NCBI GenBank assembly: GCA_947629275.1
Contig: CANRDG010000104.1
Span: forward strand, 1-6,213
Origin: an uncultured Clostridia bacterium
GTDB taxonomy: Bacteria > Bacillota > Clostridia > Oscillospirales > Ruminococcaceae
Direction: 5' to 3'
Length of the DNA stretch: 6,213 nucleotides
Below the pieces are notes generated by a model. It was not told the DNA's origin and made no database searches. It worked only from the letters and a program-made list of their open reading frames with translations. Below, in pieces: positions 5,417 to 6,213 of this stretch. A program made the translations under genes and the position numbers. Every line of letters begins with the position of its first letter. Within the stretch, counting starts at the first letter, position 1.

Positions 5417-6213
5417 CTGCCTTTCTGATAAATTCGTCCGCTTCGCTGCTCATGCAAAAATCATAGAATTTCTGCGCCGTTTCAGATAGCTTTTTGTCTT
5501 TCGGCGTTACAAGCAGAAAGCCTCTTTGCAGCAGGTAGTCACCGCTTAAAATAGTTTCTTCCGACGGCGTTACACCATTCACGTTCAAGGTCTTTACCGA
5601 ATCTCCCACAGCCGCAAGTGATGCGTAACCTATCGCATTCGGGTTTGATGCTACGGTCTGAATAACATCGCCTGTAGAAGTAAGTTCCTGCGCGTATTTG
5701 CATTTTTCAGCCGTGCCTGTTACGGACTCAAAACCGTCTCTCGTGCCTGATGCCGCCTCGCGTCCTATGCAGACTATTGGTGAATCATTGCCACCTACTT
5801 TCTGCCAATTGTCTATCTCACCCGTATAAATTTGTGCAATCTGTTCTACAGACATATCCGCAACAGGATTTTCTGGATTGACAATGACCGCTATTCCGTC
5901 GTATGCAATAACGGTGCCAATCAGCGTTTCTTTTTCTTCATCTTTCAAATCGCGGCTCGAAAGTCCGATGTCACAGCGGTTTTCCTGTACCGCCTGAATA
6001 CCTGCCCCCGAACCTGTCGGATTATAGGTTATCTTCACTCCTGTTTTCTCCTGATAGGCTTCGCTCAGAAATCCGATTACGGATTCCATTGACGTTGATC
6101 CGTCCGTTGAAACAGTCTTGTTTTCCTTTTGCTCATTCTTGCTGCCGCAGCCTACCATGCTGAAAAGCATTGTTCCTGCCATAGCGGCTAAGGCAATTTT
6201 TCTGATAATTTTC
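5394..6213 (-). CDS. pstS: Phosphate ABC transporter substrate-binding lipoprotein PstS (start at the window edge)
   Basis: PstS is the extracellular phosphate receptor of the importer, anchored to the membrane by lipid. The frame stays open to the right edge. Its last visible base, G at 6213, precedes KIIRKIALAA in frame and fits an ATG two bases beyond the window, giving a 273-aa protein. The internal ATG at 6182 would delete the charged start of the signal peptide and is unlikely. The leader is basic then hydrophobic, ending in MVGC, a lipobox with Cys23 as the probable lipidated residue (numbering from the inferred start). Phosphate-binding motifs of the family follow: DGSTSM (38-43), TGSGAG (67-72), SSRD (86-89), YDG (105-107) and REAASGTRDGFE (152-163). 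It is shorter than E. coli PstS (about 346 aa before processing), as is common in Firmicutes. It is first in the operon as far as visible; a Pho box and promoter would lie beyond the edge. Confidence 0.95.
   Translation of the reverse strand, partial: KIIRKIALAAMAGTMLFSMVGCGSKNEQKENKTVSTDGSTSMESVIGFLSEAYQEKTGVKITYNPTGSGAGIQAVQENRCDIGLSSRDLKDEEKETLIGTVIAYDGIAVIVNPENPVADMSVEQIAQIYTGEIDNWQKVGGNDSPIVCIGREAASGTRDGFESVTGTAEKCKYAQELTSTGDVIQTVASNPNAIGYASLAAVGDSVKTLNVNGVTPSEETILSGDYLLQRGFLLVTPKDKKLSETAQKFYDFCMSSEADEFIRKAGAVPVAK

Noticed and set aside
5154..5489. Plus-strand 111-codon frame opposite the pstS/pstC junction
   Set aside because: It lies wholly opposite two conserved genes and resembles no protein family I know; it is a chance open frame.

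Overview
The window holds most of a phosphate-uptake and phosphate-sensing operon, read leftward on the minus strand. In transcription order it is pstS (right edge), pstC, pstA, pstB, phoU, a PhoB/PhoP-type response regulator and a PhoR-type sensor kinase that ends at position 302. The lipoprotein form of PstS, the strong purine-rich Shine-Dalgarno sites, the gene order and the protein sequences suggest a Firmicute of the class Clostridia. This is inference from sequence character. Genus and species cannot be given.

Region by region: positions 1-160 on the plus strand are the 3' end of a gene for a VOC-superfamily (glyoxalase-like) protein whose start lies outside the window. Positions 161-301 are an AT-rich convergent intergenic stretch with two hairpin terminators, one serving each strand (about 204-230 for plus, 242-272 for minus). 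Positions 302-6213 are almost solid coding sequence on the minus strand. Four junctions overlap (phoP/phoR by 8 bp, pstB/pstA and pstA/pstC by 4 bp each, pstC/pstS by up to 23 bp). pstB and phoU abut, and the only gap, phoU to the regulator, is 22 bases. No internal terminator is visible, so all seven genes probably share one transcript. Its promoter, and any Pho box, would lie upstream of pstS beyond the right edge.

How the genes work together: PstS captures inorganic phosphate outside the membrane, PstC and PstA form the channel, and PstB hydrolyses ATP to drive import. PhoU links transporter state to the sensor kinase. The kinase phosphorylates the response regulator, which in known relatives activates pst and other phosphate-starvation genes. 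With both regulators on the same transcript, the system is probably self-amplifying under phosphate limitation.

I see no undescribed system here. The points most worth a second look are an unusually short linker between the second membrane helix and the catalytic core of the sensor kinase, the lack of a spacer between pstS and pstC, two start codons that need correcting, and the truncated VOC gene at the left edge.
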